This document shows, one piece after another, positions 1-5,547 of a stretch of 8,121 nt of DNA; position 1 is the first letter of the stretch, and every line of letters begins with the position of its first letter. The translations under genes and the position numbers were made by a program. The notes beneath the pieces were generated by a model that did no database searches, had not been told where the DNA came from, and saw only the letters and a list, made by a program, of their open reading frames with translations. The DNA is from Desulfuromonadales bacterium (GTDB taxonomy: Bacteria > Desulfobacterota > Desulfuromonadia > Desulfuromonadales > BM103). Where the stretch lies: assembly GCA_030630015.1 (NCBI GenBank), contig DAOVNV010000104.1:1-8121 (forward strand), in the 5' to 3' direction.

Positions 1-183
1 ATTGTGCGGCGTAAAGTACTACGCCTCCGCTCAAATGTTTGATTTCCTTGACCTTGCGAAAAATTGCTGGTTTCCAAACCAGAAACGTACACTGTACCCA
101 TCCAGAGTTTCCGGATGGACACTATTCTAGCGACATGGGATGATGGAAAGCAAGGGGCCACCCTGCAACACCTGGAAGCTGCG
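1..183. other. Left-edge non-coding stretch with clustered short palindromes
   Basis: No certain gene lies here. Several short inverted repeats are visible: GGCGTA/TACGCC (8-13 with 20-25), CTGGTTT/AAACCAG around a CC centre (67-82), GTACA-C-TGTAC (87-97) and CCATCC/GGATGG (98-103 with 113-118). They could be operator-like sites or RNA hairpins. Weak promoter-like hexamers occur on both strands: TTGCTG with an 18-nt spacer to TACACT on + (64-93), and TTGCTT with an 18-nt spacer to TAGAAT on - (153 down to 124). On the minus strand a TTG codon at 34 follows AAGGAA with a 9-nt spacer and opens a frame to the left edge, but only 11 codons are visible. A divergent gene pair sharing this region is possible and not proven. 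Confidence 0.35.
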
Positions 184-822
184 ATGAATAAAATCACCAA
201 CCCGAACCGCCTCCTCGCCATTGGCGATATCCACGGCTGCCTGATGCAGCTGCAGACTCTGCTCGGGAGGGTCCAGCCAGACGCAAACGACCAGGTGGTT
301 TTCCTGGGAGATTATGTCGATCGGGGACCCGACAGCGCCGGTGTGATCGATGCACTCATCGATTTTCAGGAGAAGTTTCCGAGAACTGTCTTCCTGTGCG
401 GCAATCACGAACAGATGCTGCTCGACTTCCTGGCCGGACGGAACTCTGCCCTATTCCTGATGAACGGAGGGCATGCAACCCTTGCCAGTTACCGGGCTCG
501 AGATCTATGGCCCCCGCCGGAAGCACACCTGATCTTCTTGAATACGCTCAAGGACCGGTACGAGACTGACCGGTTCATCTTCGTTCATGCCGGCCTGCGC
601 CCCGGCATCCCGCTGGCTGATCAGGAGCAGGACGACCTGCTCTGGATCCGTCAGGATTTTCTCAGCTCCGACTACGACTGGGGCAAAGCCGTTGTCTACG
701 GCCACACGCCTCTCCAGGACCCCCTGATCACCGAGACACGCGTCGGCCTCGACACAGGTTGCGTCTATGGCCGCATGCTGACCTGCTGCGATCTGCTCAG
801 TGGCCGACTCTGGCAGGCATAA
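184..822 (+). CDS. PPP-family metallophosphoesterase (Ser/Thr protein phosphatase / ApaH-like)
   Basis: This 212-residue cytoplasmic protein is a calcineurin-like phosphoesterase of the PPP superfamily, which hydrolyses phosphomonoesters or dinucleoside polyphosphates with two metal ions. The signature blocks are present in order: GDIHG (14-18; D15 and H17), GDYVDRG (42-48; D43), GNHE (73-76; N74 and H75), HAGL (135-138; H135) and YGHTPL (172-177; H174), then GLDTGCVYG near the C-terminus. These supply the metal ligands and the general acid, so the enzyme should be active. Its length fits the small bacterial PrpE/PP1-like group. Protein phosphatase and diadenosine tetraphosphatase activities cannot be told apart from sequence alone. 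I chose the ATG at 184 because GGAAG precedes it by 5 nt and the family motif then starts close to the N-terminus. ATG 115 and TTG 64 are in frame upstream but would add an unconserved-looking extension. It converges with the next gene, 3 nt between stop codons. Confidence 0.9.
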   Translation: MNKITNPNRLLAIGDIHGCLMQLQTLLGRVQPDANDQVVFLGDYVDRGPDSAGVIDALIDFQEKFPRTVFLCGNHEQMLLDFLAGRNSALFLMNGGHATLASYRARDLWPPPEAHLIFLNTLKDRYETDRFIFVHAGLRPGIPLADQEQDDLLWIRQDFLSSDYDWGKAVVYGHTPLQDPLITETRVGLDTGCVYGRMLTCCDLLSGRLWQA

Positions 823-825
823 AGT

Positions 826-2031
826 CTACCCATGTTCACGCCGCAGGATATCCCCCTTGCGGCTACCCTGCGGCAAGTCCAGATAAACCAGGCTGTTCGG
901 CTGGACGACCGTCAGAATACTGTCGTCTTGCGTCCGCGCGGTGGGAACTTTGAAGTACGCCTGACGCATGCCCGGGCCAATCAGTTCAAGCTGCTCGCTG
1001 CTTTCAAAGCGATTGCGGCCCTGCACCAGCCAGCCATTGTCTCCGCCATCGTCCAGGACAACCCCGACAAAATCGGTCGAACGGCGATAACCACTGTCTT
1101 CGGGATGAATCCTGGCATCAGCATTGCCGAACAGGAAGCCCGCACCATAAGGCCGGTGACTGACTTTCTCCAATTCTCGTAACCATTCAGGATCAAAACG
1201 ATAGCCGCGCGGATCATCACGGTAAGCATCCAGTGCCGCCCGGTAAACCCTTGTCACCGCAGCAACATAGTATGCACTCTTCATCCGGCCCTCAATTTTA
1301 AGGCTATTGACACCAGCCTTTATCAATTCGGGCAAATGCTCAATCAGGCAAAGGTCGTAGCTATTGAACAGGTAGGTCCCGCGCTCGTCTTCTTCAATCG
1401 GATGAAAGTCCCCCGGACGCTTAGCTTCCTCAACGCGGTATTCCCAACGGCAGGACTGAGCACACTCGCCCTGATTCGCACTGCGCCCGGTCAGGGCTGC
1501 AGACAGCAGGCAACGCCCCGAATAGGCCACGCACATGGCGCCATGCACGAAGACCTCGAGTTCGATCTGTGTTCCGGCCCGGACTGCACGGATTTCCTCA
1601 AGCGTCAGCTCCCTGGCCAAGTTCAGCCGTTTCACACCTGCAGACTGCCAAAATTGGGCGGCCGCTGCATTGCAGGTGTTCGCCTGGGTGGACAGGTGCA
1701 GCTCCCGATCCGGGTCGATATCACGCACCAGGCTAAGCATTCCGGGGTCAGCGACAATGTAGGCATCAACCGGCATCGGGCGCAAATCGGCCAGGAACCT
1801 GCGACAATCATCCTCCTCACCGGGCCGCAAAAACGCATTCAGCGTCAGGTAGGCCCTCCCTCCCGATGCATGCACTATTTCACAGGCCCGGCCAAGGTCC
1901 TGTAATGCAAGGTTCCCCGCCTGGGAACGCAGGCTGAAACGTTCTACACCCAGGTAGACGGCATCGGCGCCATACAGCAGGGCCGTTGCCAATTTTTCCA
2001 GGTTGCCCGCCGGAGCCAATAGTTCAGGCAT
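826..2031 (-). CDS. trhP: U32-family protein, TrhP-like (tRNA uridine-34 hydroxylation)
   Basis: This 401-residue protein belongs to the U32 family, named as peptidases, although characterised TrhP members act in prephenate-dependent 5-hydroxyuridine formation at tRNA position 34. It opens with the family hallmark PELLAPAGNLEKL. It contains the U32 signature EVFVHGAMCVAYSGRCLLS (159-177), QGECAQSCRWEY (187-198), FNSYDLCLIEHLPEL (222-236) and SLKIEGRMKS (243-252). Cysteines 167, 174, 190 and 228 match the spacing of the iron-sulfur ligands known in U32 relatives such as UbiU. C194 is an extra cysteine of the QGxCxxSCRWEY block. The length and QSCRWEY block favour TrhP over RlhA, which is much longer, or UbiU/V. 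I chose the ATG at 2031, preceded by GGAGG at 2047-2043 (11-nt spacer). GTG 2064 and ATG 2049 are in frame upstream without a comparable ribosome binding site. A MITE-like element lies about 95 bp upstream of the start. The exact substrate is inferred. Confidence 0.85.
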   Translation of the reverse strand: MPELLAPAGNLEKLATALLYGADAVYLGVERFSLRSQAGNLALQDLGRACEIVHASGGRAYLTLNAFLRPGEEDDCRRFLADLRPMPVDAYIVADPGMLSLVRDIDPDRELHLSTQANTCNAAAAQFWQSAGVKRLNLARELTLEEIRAVRAGTQIELEVFVHGAMCVAYSGRCLLSAALTGRSANQGECAQSCRWEYRVEEAKRPGDFHPIEEDERGTYLFNSYDLCLIEHLPELIKAGVNSLKIEGRMKSAYYVAAVTRVYRAALDAYRDDPRGYRFDPEWLRELEKVSHRPYGAGFLFGNADARIHPEDSGYRRSTDFVGVVLDDGGDNGWLVQGRNRFESSEQLELIGPGMRQAYFKVPTARTQDDSILTVVQPNSLVYLDLPQGSRKGDILRREHG

Positions 2032-2126
2032 TTTCAAGAAGACCTCCATCAGTTGCTCGATCACGGCACCATACCATAGGAGGGCATGGATTGTGCATTT
2101 CTAAAGCCGGCAAGGCTCTGGACACC

Positions 2127-2259
2127 GTAACTATTCAGCATCTCAGCGAGGGCATGTGGGATATAGCTATTGCCTGCGTCCAATGTTGTCACTTAACTTC
2201 CCGCAAGCAACAGCTATAGCCCACATGCTGTGCGGTTAGTCAGACAGCTGAATAGTTAC
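2127..2259. mobile_element. 133-bp MITE-like element with IS66-type ends and 8-bp target duplication
   Basis: The element is bounded by a perfect 13-bp inverted repeat: GTAACTATTCAGC at 2127-2139 and its reverse complement at 2247-2259. Immediately outside are direct repeats TGGACACC (2119-2126) and TGGACATC (2260-2267), identical at 7 of 8 positions. IS66-family elements have termini beginning GTAA and make 8-bp target duplications, so both features agree. There is no transposase gene inside, so it would be a non-autonomous miniature element moved in trans. The interior is itself a palindrome: 2153-2178 pairs with 2202-2227 at 23 of 26 positions around a 23-nt loop. The single mismatch in the target repeats and the three in the internal arms suggest a moderately old insertion. 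The family assignment is inferred from the ends only. Confidence 0.75.
2153..2227. repeat. Near-perfect 26-bp inverted repeat inside the MITE
   Basis: The left arm (2153-2178, beginning CATGTGGG and ending TTGCCTGCG) pairs with the right arm (2202-2227, beginning CGCAAGCAA and ending CCCACATG). Twenty-three of 26 positions are complementary, with mismatches at 2161/2219, 2169/2211 and 2174/2206. The loop is 2179-2201. Transcription of either strand would give a long stable hairpin. No run of T follows either side, so it does not look like an ordinary intrinsic terminator. Confidence 0.85.
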
Positions 2260-2361
2260 TGGACATCTTCTACTGGAAAGGTGCACATTGGTGCGGCAAC
2301 CGCTTCCAGAGAGTTGTCATAATACCGGGCAGGTCAGACGTCATCAAACCGCTCATGATGC

Positions 2362-2388
2362 TTGACAAGACCACGAAAGCCTTATACT
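2362..2388 (+). promoter_or_regulatory. Sigma70-like promoter for the cpoB-lysM operon
   Basis: A perfect -35 hexamer TTGACA (2362-2367) is followed after 15 nt by TATACT (2383-2388), which matches the -10 consensus at five of six positions. The spacer is short. Shifting to TACTTT (2385-2390) gives 17 nt with a poorer -10. Transcription would start near 2395, just before the structured element at 2407, leaving a leader of about 200 nt before the cpoB start. Confidence 0.55.
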
Positions 2389-2406
2389 TTTTAGGGAGTT
2401 TTGTCT

Positions 2407-2575
2407 TTAACCTTGATCCGTGAGTAACCGACGGCAAATAGCACAAGGCATTGAACTGCCTGAGCGTCCCAAAAATCGCCGCTGAACCTACGGGTGCAGC
2501 TCAGATTTTTGATACACTCATCCAGTCCAAATACTGGCACTCTTTATTCGCCGTTTACTCACGGATCAAGGCTAA
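2407..2575 (+). repeat. Long inverted-repeat element with cloverleaf-like fold; candidate structured leader RNA
   Basis: The left arm (2407-2440) and right arm (2545-2575) are inverted copies. A perfect 17-bp core (2411-2427 with 2555-2571) is followed inward by a 3-nt bulge (2428-2430), 5 bp (2431-2435 with 2550-2554), one mismatch and 4 bp. Outward there is one mismatch and 3 more bp, for about 29 pairs in all. Inside are three hairpins: AGGCA/TGCCT (2446-2450 with 2457-2461); CAAAAATC/GATTTTTG (2470-2477 with 2504-2511), extended by GCTG/CAGC and ACC/GGT with a UACG tetraloop (2489-2492); and CCAGT/ACTGG (2522-2526 with 2533-2537). The whole would fold as a four-way junction. It lies between the promoter and the cpoB start. 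It has no clear target duplication: only a TAA is repeated near both ends, offset by one base on the right. It could be an RNA regulator, a dispersed palindromic repeat or a MITE; I recognise no family. Confidence 0.7.
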
Positions 2576-2597
2576 CTCTTTCCAGGCTGACCCGACC

Positions 2598-3320
2598 ATG
2601 CGCATGATCAACTTATTCAAGATATTATTGCCAGCTGCGGTCGTACTGGCCCTGCTGGCCGGTTGCGTTCCCCAAACGGCACCATCCTATAATCAGGGTC
2701 TCCAGCCCAACCTCAGCATGGAGATGCGCCGTCTGCAAGGCACCCTGGCTAGCCAGGAGCGTTCGCTTCAGGAATTGAACCAGGAGGTTGTCGGCCTCAA
2801 CGCCCGGATCGACCTTCAGCAGAGGGAATTGGACGAGCTGCGCAACCGAGGCGCTCTGACAACTATGGCCAAGGCAGCACCACTGGCTGCGGTTTCTTCT
2901 CCCGGCATGACCCACTCTGCAGAAACAGGTCAAGTTGCGGCAGAGCTCGAGGGAACACCAACCGACATCTATCTTCGCGCTTTCGGAAACTACGCCAACG
3001 GGCGCTATGCGGCTGCAATCCTGGGATTCGAAGCTTTCTTGCAGAACTTTCCCAACAACAGTTATGTCAGTAATGCTCAGTTCTGGATGGCTGACTGCTA
3101 TCTCAAACAACAGCAGCTACCCACAGCCATAGCAGAGTTCGACAAGGTCATCCAATTGTACCCGCGGGCGGCCAAGGCACCGGACGCCCTGCTAAAAATA
3201 GCCACGGCCCAATTGCAGTTGGACAACCCTGACCAGGCCCGTGAAACTCTGGAGATTCTTTACCGGCGGCACCCAAAAAGCACTGCGGCGCAAAAAGCTG
3301 AGAAACTGGTTCTGCCATAG
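2598..3320 (+). CDS. cpoB: CpoB/YbgF-like TPR lipoprotein
   Basis: This 240-residue envelope protein resembles CpoB (YbgF), which links the Tol-Pal outer-membrane constriction system with peptidoglycan synthesis during division. It starts with a lipoprotein signal: a hydrophobic stretch (9-21) and lipobox LLAG|C with Cys23. V24 at +2 gives no inner-membrane retention signal, so outer-membrane anchoring is likely. Residues 40-84 are heptad-like, rich in Leu, Gln and Glu, and form the trimerising coiled coil of the family. A low-complexity Ala/Ser linker follows (about 86-118), then about three TPR repeats (123-240) containing GRYAAAILGFEAFLQNFP and a repeated F/YP spacing. I chose the ATG at 2598 because it puts the signal peptide at the N-terminus. 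ATG 2604 is almost as good, and neither has a strong ribosome binding site. A TTG-initiated extension from 2451 is implausible. No tol or pal genes are adjacent. The LysM gene follows after 24 nt, probably in one operon. Confidence 0.85.
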   Translation: MRMINLFKILLPAAVVLALLAGCVPQTAPSYNQGLQPNLSMEMRRLQGTLASQERSLQELNQEVVGLNARIDLQQRELDELRNRGALTTMAKAAPLAAVSSPGMTHSAETGQVAAELEGTPTDIYLRAFGNYANGRYAAAILGFEAFLQNFPNNSYVSNAQFWMADCYLKQQQLPTAIAEFDKVIQLYPRAAKAPDALLKIATAQLQLDNPDQARETLEILYRRHPKSTAAQKAEKLVLP

Positions 3321-3344
3321 CCGGTCAATCACCAAGGGGGAGAC

Positions 3345-4343
3345 ATGAAAACCAAATACATCCTGCTGATTATCTGCCTGTTGCTGCTTGCTCCATGCGC
3401 GACCCTTGCAGCGGAAAAGCCGATTATCTACACTGTCAAGGAAGGTGATACCCTCTGGGATATCTCCCGCAGATTTATCAAGGACCCCTTCTACTGGCCC
3501 AACCTCTGGTCGCACAACCCGGATATCGGCAACCCACACCTGATTTATCCCGGACAGAAGTTGCGGATCATCGATGGACGCATCGAGTTCATTCTGACGG
3601 ATGAAGAGCTTGCGGAGGGAGAAGCCCCTCTGAAAGTGACCCTCGAATTGGTCGAACTGGTCGGAACTTTCGGCGGCGCACGCGGCTTCATCAGCGCCGG
3701 GGAACTGGAAACAGCCGGGATCCTCCTCGACACCGTCGACAATCGCATCATGATCAGCGCCGGGGAAAAGGTTTTCCTGGAGATGCAAGATCTGACCAGC
3801 GTGAAACCTGGTGACGTCTACCAGTTGCTCGAAACCGGTGAGAAAATCCTGCATCCGGTCAACAAAGCCCTGGTCGGCTACCATACGGTCGATCTTGGCA
3901 CTGTCGAAGTTGCAGAAGTCACCCAATCGGTTGCAGTTGCCATAGTGGCGGATGCCAAGCAGGAAATCTTTAGAGGGGCACGAGTAAGGCCTTACGTTGA
4001 ACCCCCGACCCAGATTCCCCGCAAGACAGCGGAACAGGCCCTGCTCGGCTACATCGTGGCAGCCGCCGACGGCAAGCTTGCCCTCGGGCAATACGATATC
4101 ATCCATGTCGACCTGGGCACCGCAAACGGCCTGGAGGTCGGTAATGACTTGAAAATTTTCCGATCGCGGGAACTGACCAAAGCTGCGCGCAAGATGACAA
4201 AGCATGAGACCGTCTTACCCGACATCGACCTCGGCGAAGCGATCGTTCTGGAGGTTCAGCAGAATACTGCCGCGGCAGTTATTCTGAAGATCGGCAATCT
4301 ACCGCTTTACCGCGGCGACCGCGTTGGTACTGTTACACCCTGA
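3345..4343 (+). CDS. Secreted LysM peptidoglycan-binding protein with tandem C-terminal repeat
   Basis: This 332-residue protein has a signal peptide (hydrophobic 5-16, likely cleavage near residue 23 after LAA). It is followed at once by one LysM domain (about 28-75) with YTVKEGDTLWDISRRF and the conserved HLIYPGQKLRI end, which bind glycan in peptidoglycan. The PFYWPNLW and NPDIGNPH segments are typical of a single-LysM family I associate with deltaproteobacteria. The remaining 235 residues have no domain I can name, but contain two similar units, about 114-217 and 235-330. Each starts G[FY]I and ends with a DLG...V.EV.Q...A block followed by [IL][FY]RG.RV. The protein probably acts in the periplasm with the lipoprotein encoded just upstream. 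A purine-rich AAGGGGGAG (3334-3342) supplies the ribosome binding site. The gene ends before a strong terminator. Its molecular role is unknown. Confidence 0.85.
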   Translation: MKTKYILLIICLLLLAPCATLAAEKPIIYTVKEGDTLWDISRRFIKDPFYWPNLWSHNPDIGNPHLIYPGQKLRIIDGRIEFILTDEELAEGEAPLKVTLELVELVGTFGGARGFISAGELETAGILLDTVDNRIMISAGEKVFLEMQDLTSVKPGDVYQLLETGEKILHPVNKALVGYHTVDLGTVEVAEVTQSVAVAIVADAKQEIFRGARVRPYVEPPTQIPRKTAEQALLGYIVAAADGKLALGQYDIIHVDLGTANGLEVGNDLKIFRSRELTKAARKMTKHETVLPDIDLGEAIVLEVQQNTAAAVILKIGNLPLYRGDRVGTVTP

Positions 4344-4378
4344 TACACGACAGATTCAATGCTCTATTGATCTTTTCG

Positions 4379-4410
4379 GGAAGGGTTGGCTTGCCAACCC
4401 TTCCTTTGTT
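4379..4410 (+). terminator. Intrinsic terminator after the cpoB-lysM operon
   Basis: A perfect 11-bp stem GGAAGGGTTGG/CCAACCCTTCC (4379-4389 with 4394-4404) closes a CTTG loop and is followed by TTTGTT (4405-4410). It lies 35 nt past the LysM stop and ends 30 nt before the dprA start. It should separate the envelope operon from the dprA-topA group, although no clear dprA promoter is visible in the short remaining gap. Confidence 0.85.
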
Positions 4411-4440
4411 ATGACTGCATGAAATTTGTAAGGAGGGATT

Positions 4441-5544
4441 ATGAACAACTGGCGCTCCTGGTTGCGCCTGCACCTGACGCCCGGTCTGGGCAGGGCCGCA
4501 GTATTCAGGCTGATCGGGCATTTTGGAAGCCCTGAACAAGCCCTGGCGGCGACAAACCAATGGAAAGTGCTGACCGGTTTGCGCAAGGGGCTCCAGGAAG
4601 GGGTTCTAGACGAAAAAGCTCCGCGCTTCCTTGATGCCTGTGAACGGCTGCAGTCGTGCGGTGCCCGGCTGCTGACCTTTCAGGACGCAGCCTACCCCGA
4701 ACTCCTCAAAGCAATCCCGGATCCACCCGCAATCCTTTACGTAAGAGGCTGCCTTGAACCGGCCAAGCGGCGATTGGCCATCATTGGGTCCCGCCAGCCG
4801 ACCACGACCGGGCGGCAATGGACGGAACGATTGGCCGAAGAACTCGCAGCCCTCGACATCGAGATTGTCAGCGGGCTGGCCCGTGGCATCGATGCGGCAG
4901 CTCATCGCGGTGGGCTTGCCGGCCCGGGAAGCACCATTGCCGTACTGGGATGCGGCATTGACCGTGTCTACCCTCCCGAACATGTCCACCTGTTTCACCA
5001 GATCGAAGCGCAGGGCGCGATTCTCTCCGAATATCCTCCCGGCGTGGAGCCTCTGCCCGGCCATTTTCCCGGTCGCAACCGTATTATCAGCGGACTCAGT
5101 CAGGGGGTTCTGGTGGTCGAGGCCAACCACGACAGCGGCTCGCTGATCACCGCCGAATTCGCTCTGGACCAGGGGCGTGAAGTCCTGGCCGTCCCAGGTG
5201 GCGTTGACCGTTCGACCTCCAACGGAACCAATCAACTGATTAAAGATGGCGCACACCCAGTGACGGAACTGGCTGACATTACTACCGTCCTCTGGCCCGA
5301 ATGTGGTCGTTCCCGTTGCAAGCCGACTGTACTTGACACGCCTGAACCTCTGTCTGAATCCGCCTTGATAATCATGAAACTACTCGATTCAGAACCGCAA
5401 AACCTCGATGAACTGGCCGGGAAAAGTGGGTTGACACCCATGGCACTTTCCGCTATTTTACTGCACCTAGAGCTACAAGGAGGAGCTGAATCCTTGCCTG
5501 GAGCCCGCTATGTCCGGGGCAGCAAGGCCTCTTTCACCAATTGA
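4441..5544 (+). CDS. dprA: DNA-processing protein DprA (Smf)
   Basis: This 367-residue DprA binds incoming single-stranded DNA and loads RecA during natural transformation; many non-competent bacteria also keep it. The N-terminal helix-hairpin-helix/SAM-like part (1-80, with LHLTPGLGRAAVFRLIGHFG) leads into the Rossmann-like core. Core motifs are LAIIGSRQPTTTGR (112-125), IVSGLARGIDAAAHRG (142-157), TIAVLGCGIDRVYPPEH (165-181), FPGRNRIISGLSQGVLVVEA (209-228) and SGSLITAEFALDQGREVLAVPG (232-253). GTNQLIKDGA (262-271) closes the core. A C-terminal winged-helix domain (about 303-360, LSESALIIMKLLDSEP...LDELAGKSGLT) matches the DprA_WH type. The length is normal and no motif is broken. AGGAGGG (4431-4437) immediately before the ATG is a strong ribosome binding site. 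The DUF494 gene begins 3 nt after the stop, suggesting translational coupling. Confidence 0.97.
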   Translation: MNNWRSWLRLHLTPGLGRAAVFRLIGHFGSPEQALAATNQWKVLTGLRKGLQEGVLDEKAPRFLDACERLQSCGARLLTFQDAAYPELLKAIPDPPAILYVRGCLEPAKRRLAIIGSRQPTTTGRQWTERLAEELAALDIEIVSGLARGIDAAAHRGGLAGPGSTIAVLGCGIDRVYPPEHVHLFHQIEAQGAILSEYPPGVEPLPGHFPGRNRIISGLSQGVLVVEANHDSGSLITAEFALDQGREVLAVPGGVDRSTSNGTNQLIKDGAHPVTELADITTVLWPECGRSRCKPTVLDTPEPLSESALIIMKLLDSEPQNLDELAGKSGLTPMALSAILLHLELQGGAESLPGARYVRGSKASFTN

Positions 5545-5547
5545 CGC

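Larger units (their letters stand above)
2032..2597. other. Intergenic region between divergent trhP-like and cpoB-like genes
   Basis: This stretch of about 565 bp contains no convincing gene. It divides the leftward U32 gene from the rightward envelope operon. It holds two independent palindromic elements (2127-2259 and 2407-2575), listed separately, and one good sigma70-like promoter (2362-2388). I found no convincing promoter for the leftward gene. Between the elements (2268-2361) there is a small inverted repeat CTGGAA/TTCCAG (2273-2278 with 2304-2309) and CATCA/TGATG (2342-2346 with 2356-2360), both of unknown meaning. The rest shows nothing I recognise. Confidence 0.7.

Noticed and set aside
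1..34. Start of a divergent minus-strand gene from TTG 34
   Set aside because: Only 11 codons are visible before the edge. The AAGGAA ribosome binding site is plausible, but there is too little sequence to claim a gene.
841..876. Small hairpins in the 3' end of the U32 gene as a bidirectional terminator
   Set aside because: The stems are about 5 bp with mismatches and no following T run, and they lie within coding sequence.
1336..1905. Plus-strand open frame of 189 codons inside the U32 gene
   Set aside because: It is antisense to conserved U32 motifs including the cysteine signature, has no family resemblance and no ribosome binding site of note.
2153..2227. Intrinsic terminator for the U32 gene or cpoB
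   Set aside because: The stem is AT-containing and long, with a 23-nt loop, lacks a T tract on either strand, and lies upstream of both genes.
2407..2575. Retron-like ncRNA (inverted terminal arms around hairpins)
   Set aside because: The outline is similar, but the closing helix is longer than usual for retrons, no long msd-type hairpin is present, and no reverse transcriptase gene lies in the window.
2407..2575. 6S RNA
   Set aside because: The size is close, but 6S RNA is one long irregular hairpin with a central bubble, whereas this folds as a multibranched junction with a long perfect closing helix.
2451..2597. TTG-initiated N-terminal extension of cpoB by 49 codons
   Set aside because: It would bury the lipoprotein signal peptide inside the protein and would translate the palindromic element. 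No ribosome binding site supports it.
3192..4205. Long open frame on the minus strand (337 codons) across the cpoB end and LysM gene
   Set aside because: It lies opposite well-supported genes with signal peptide, TPR and LysM motifs. Its translation shows no recognisable domain, and GC-rich codon use on the other strand explains the openness.
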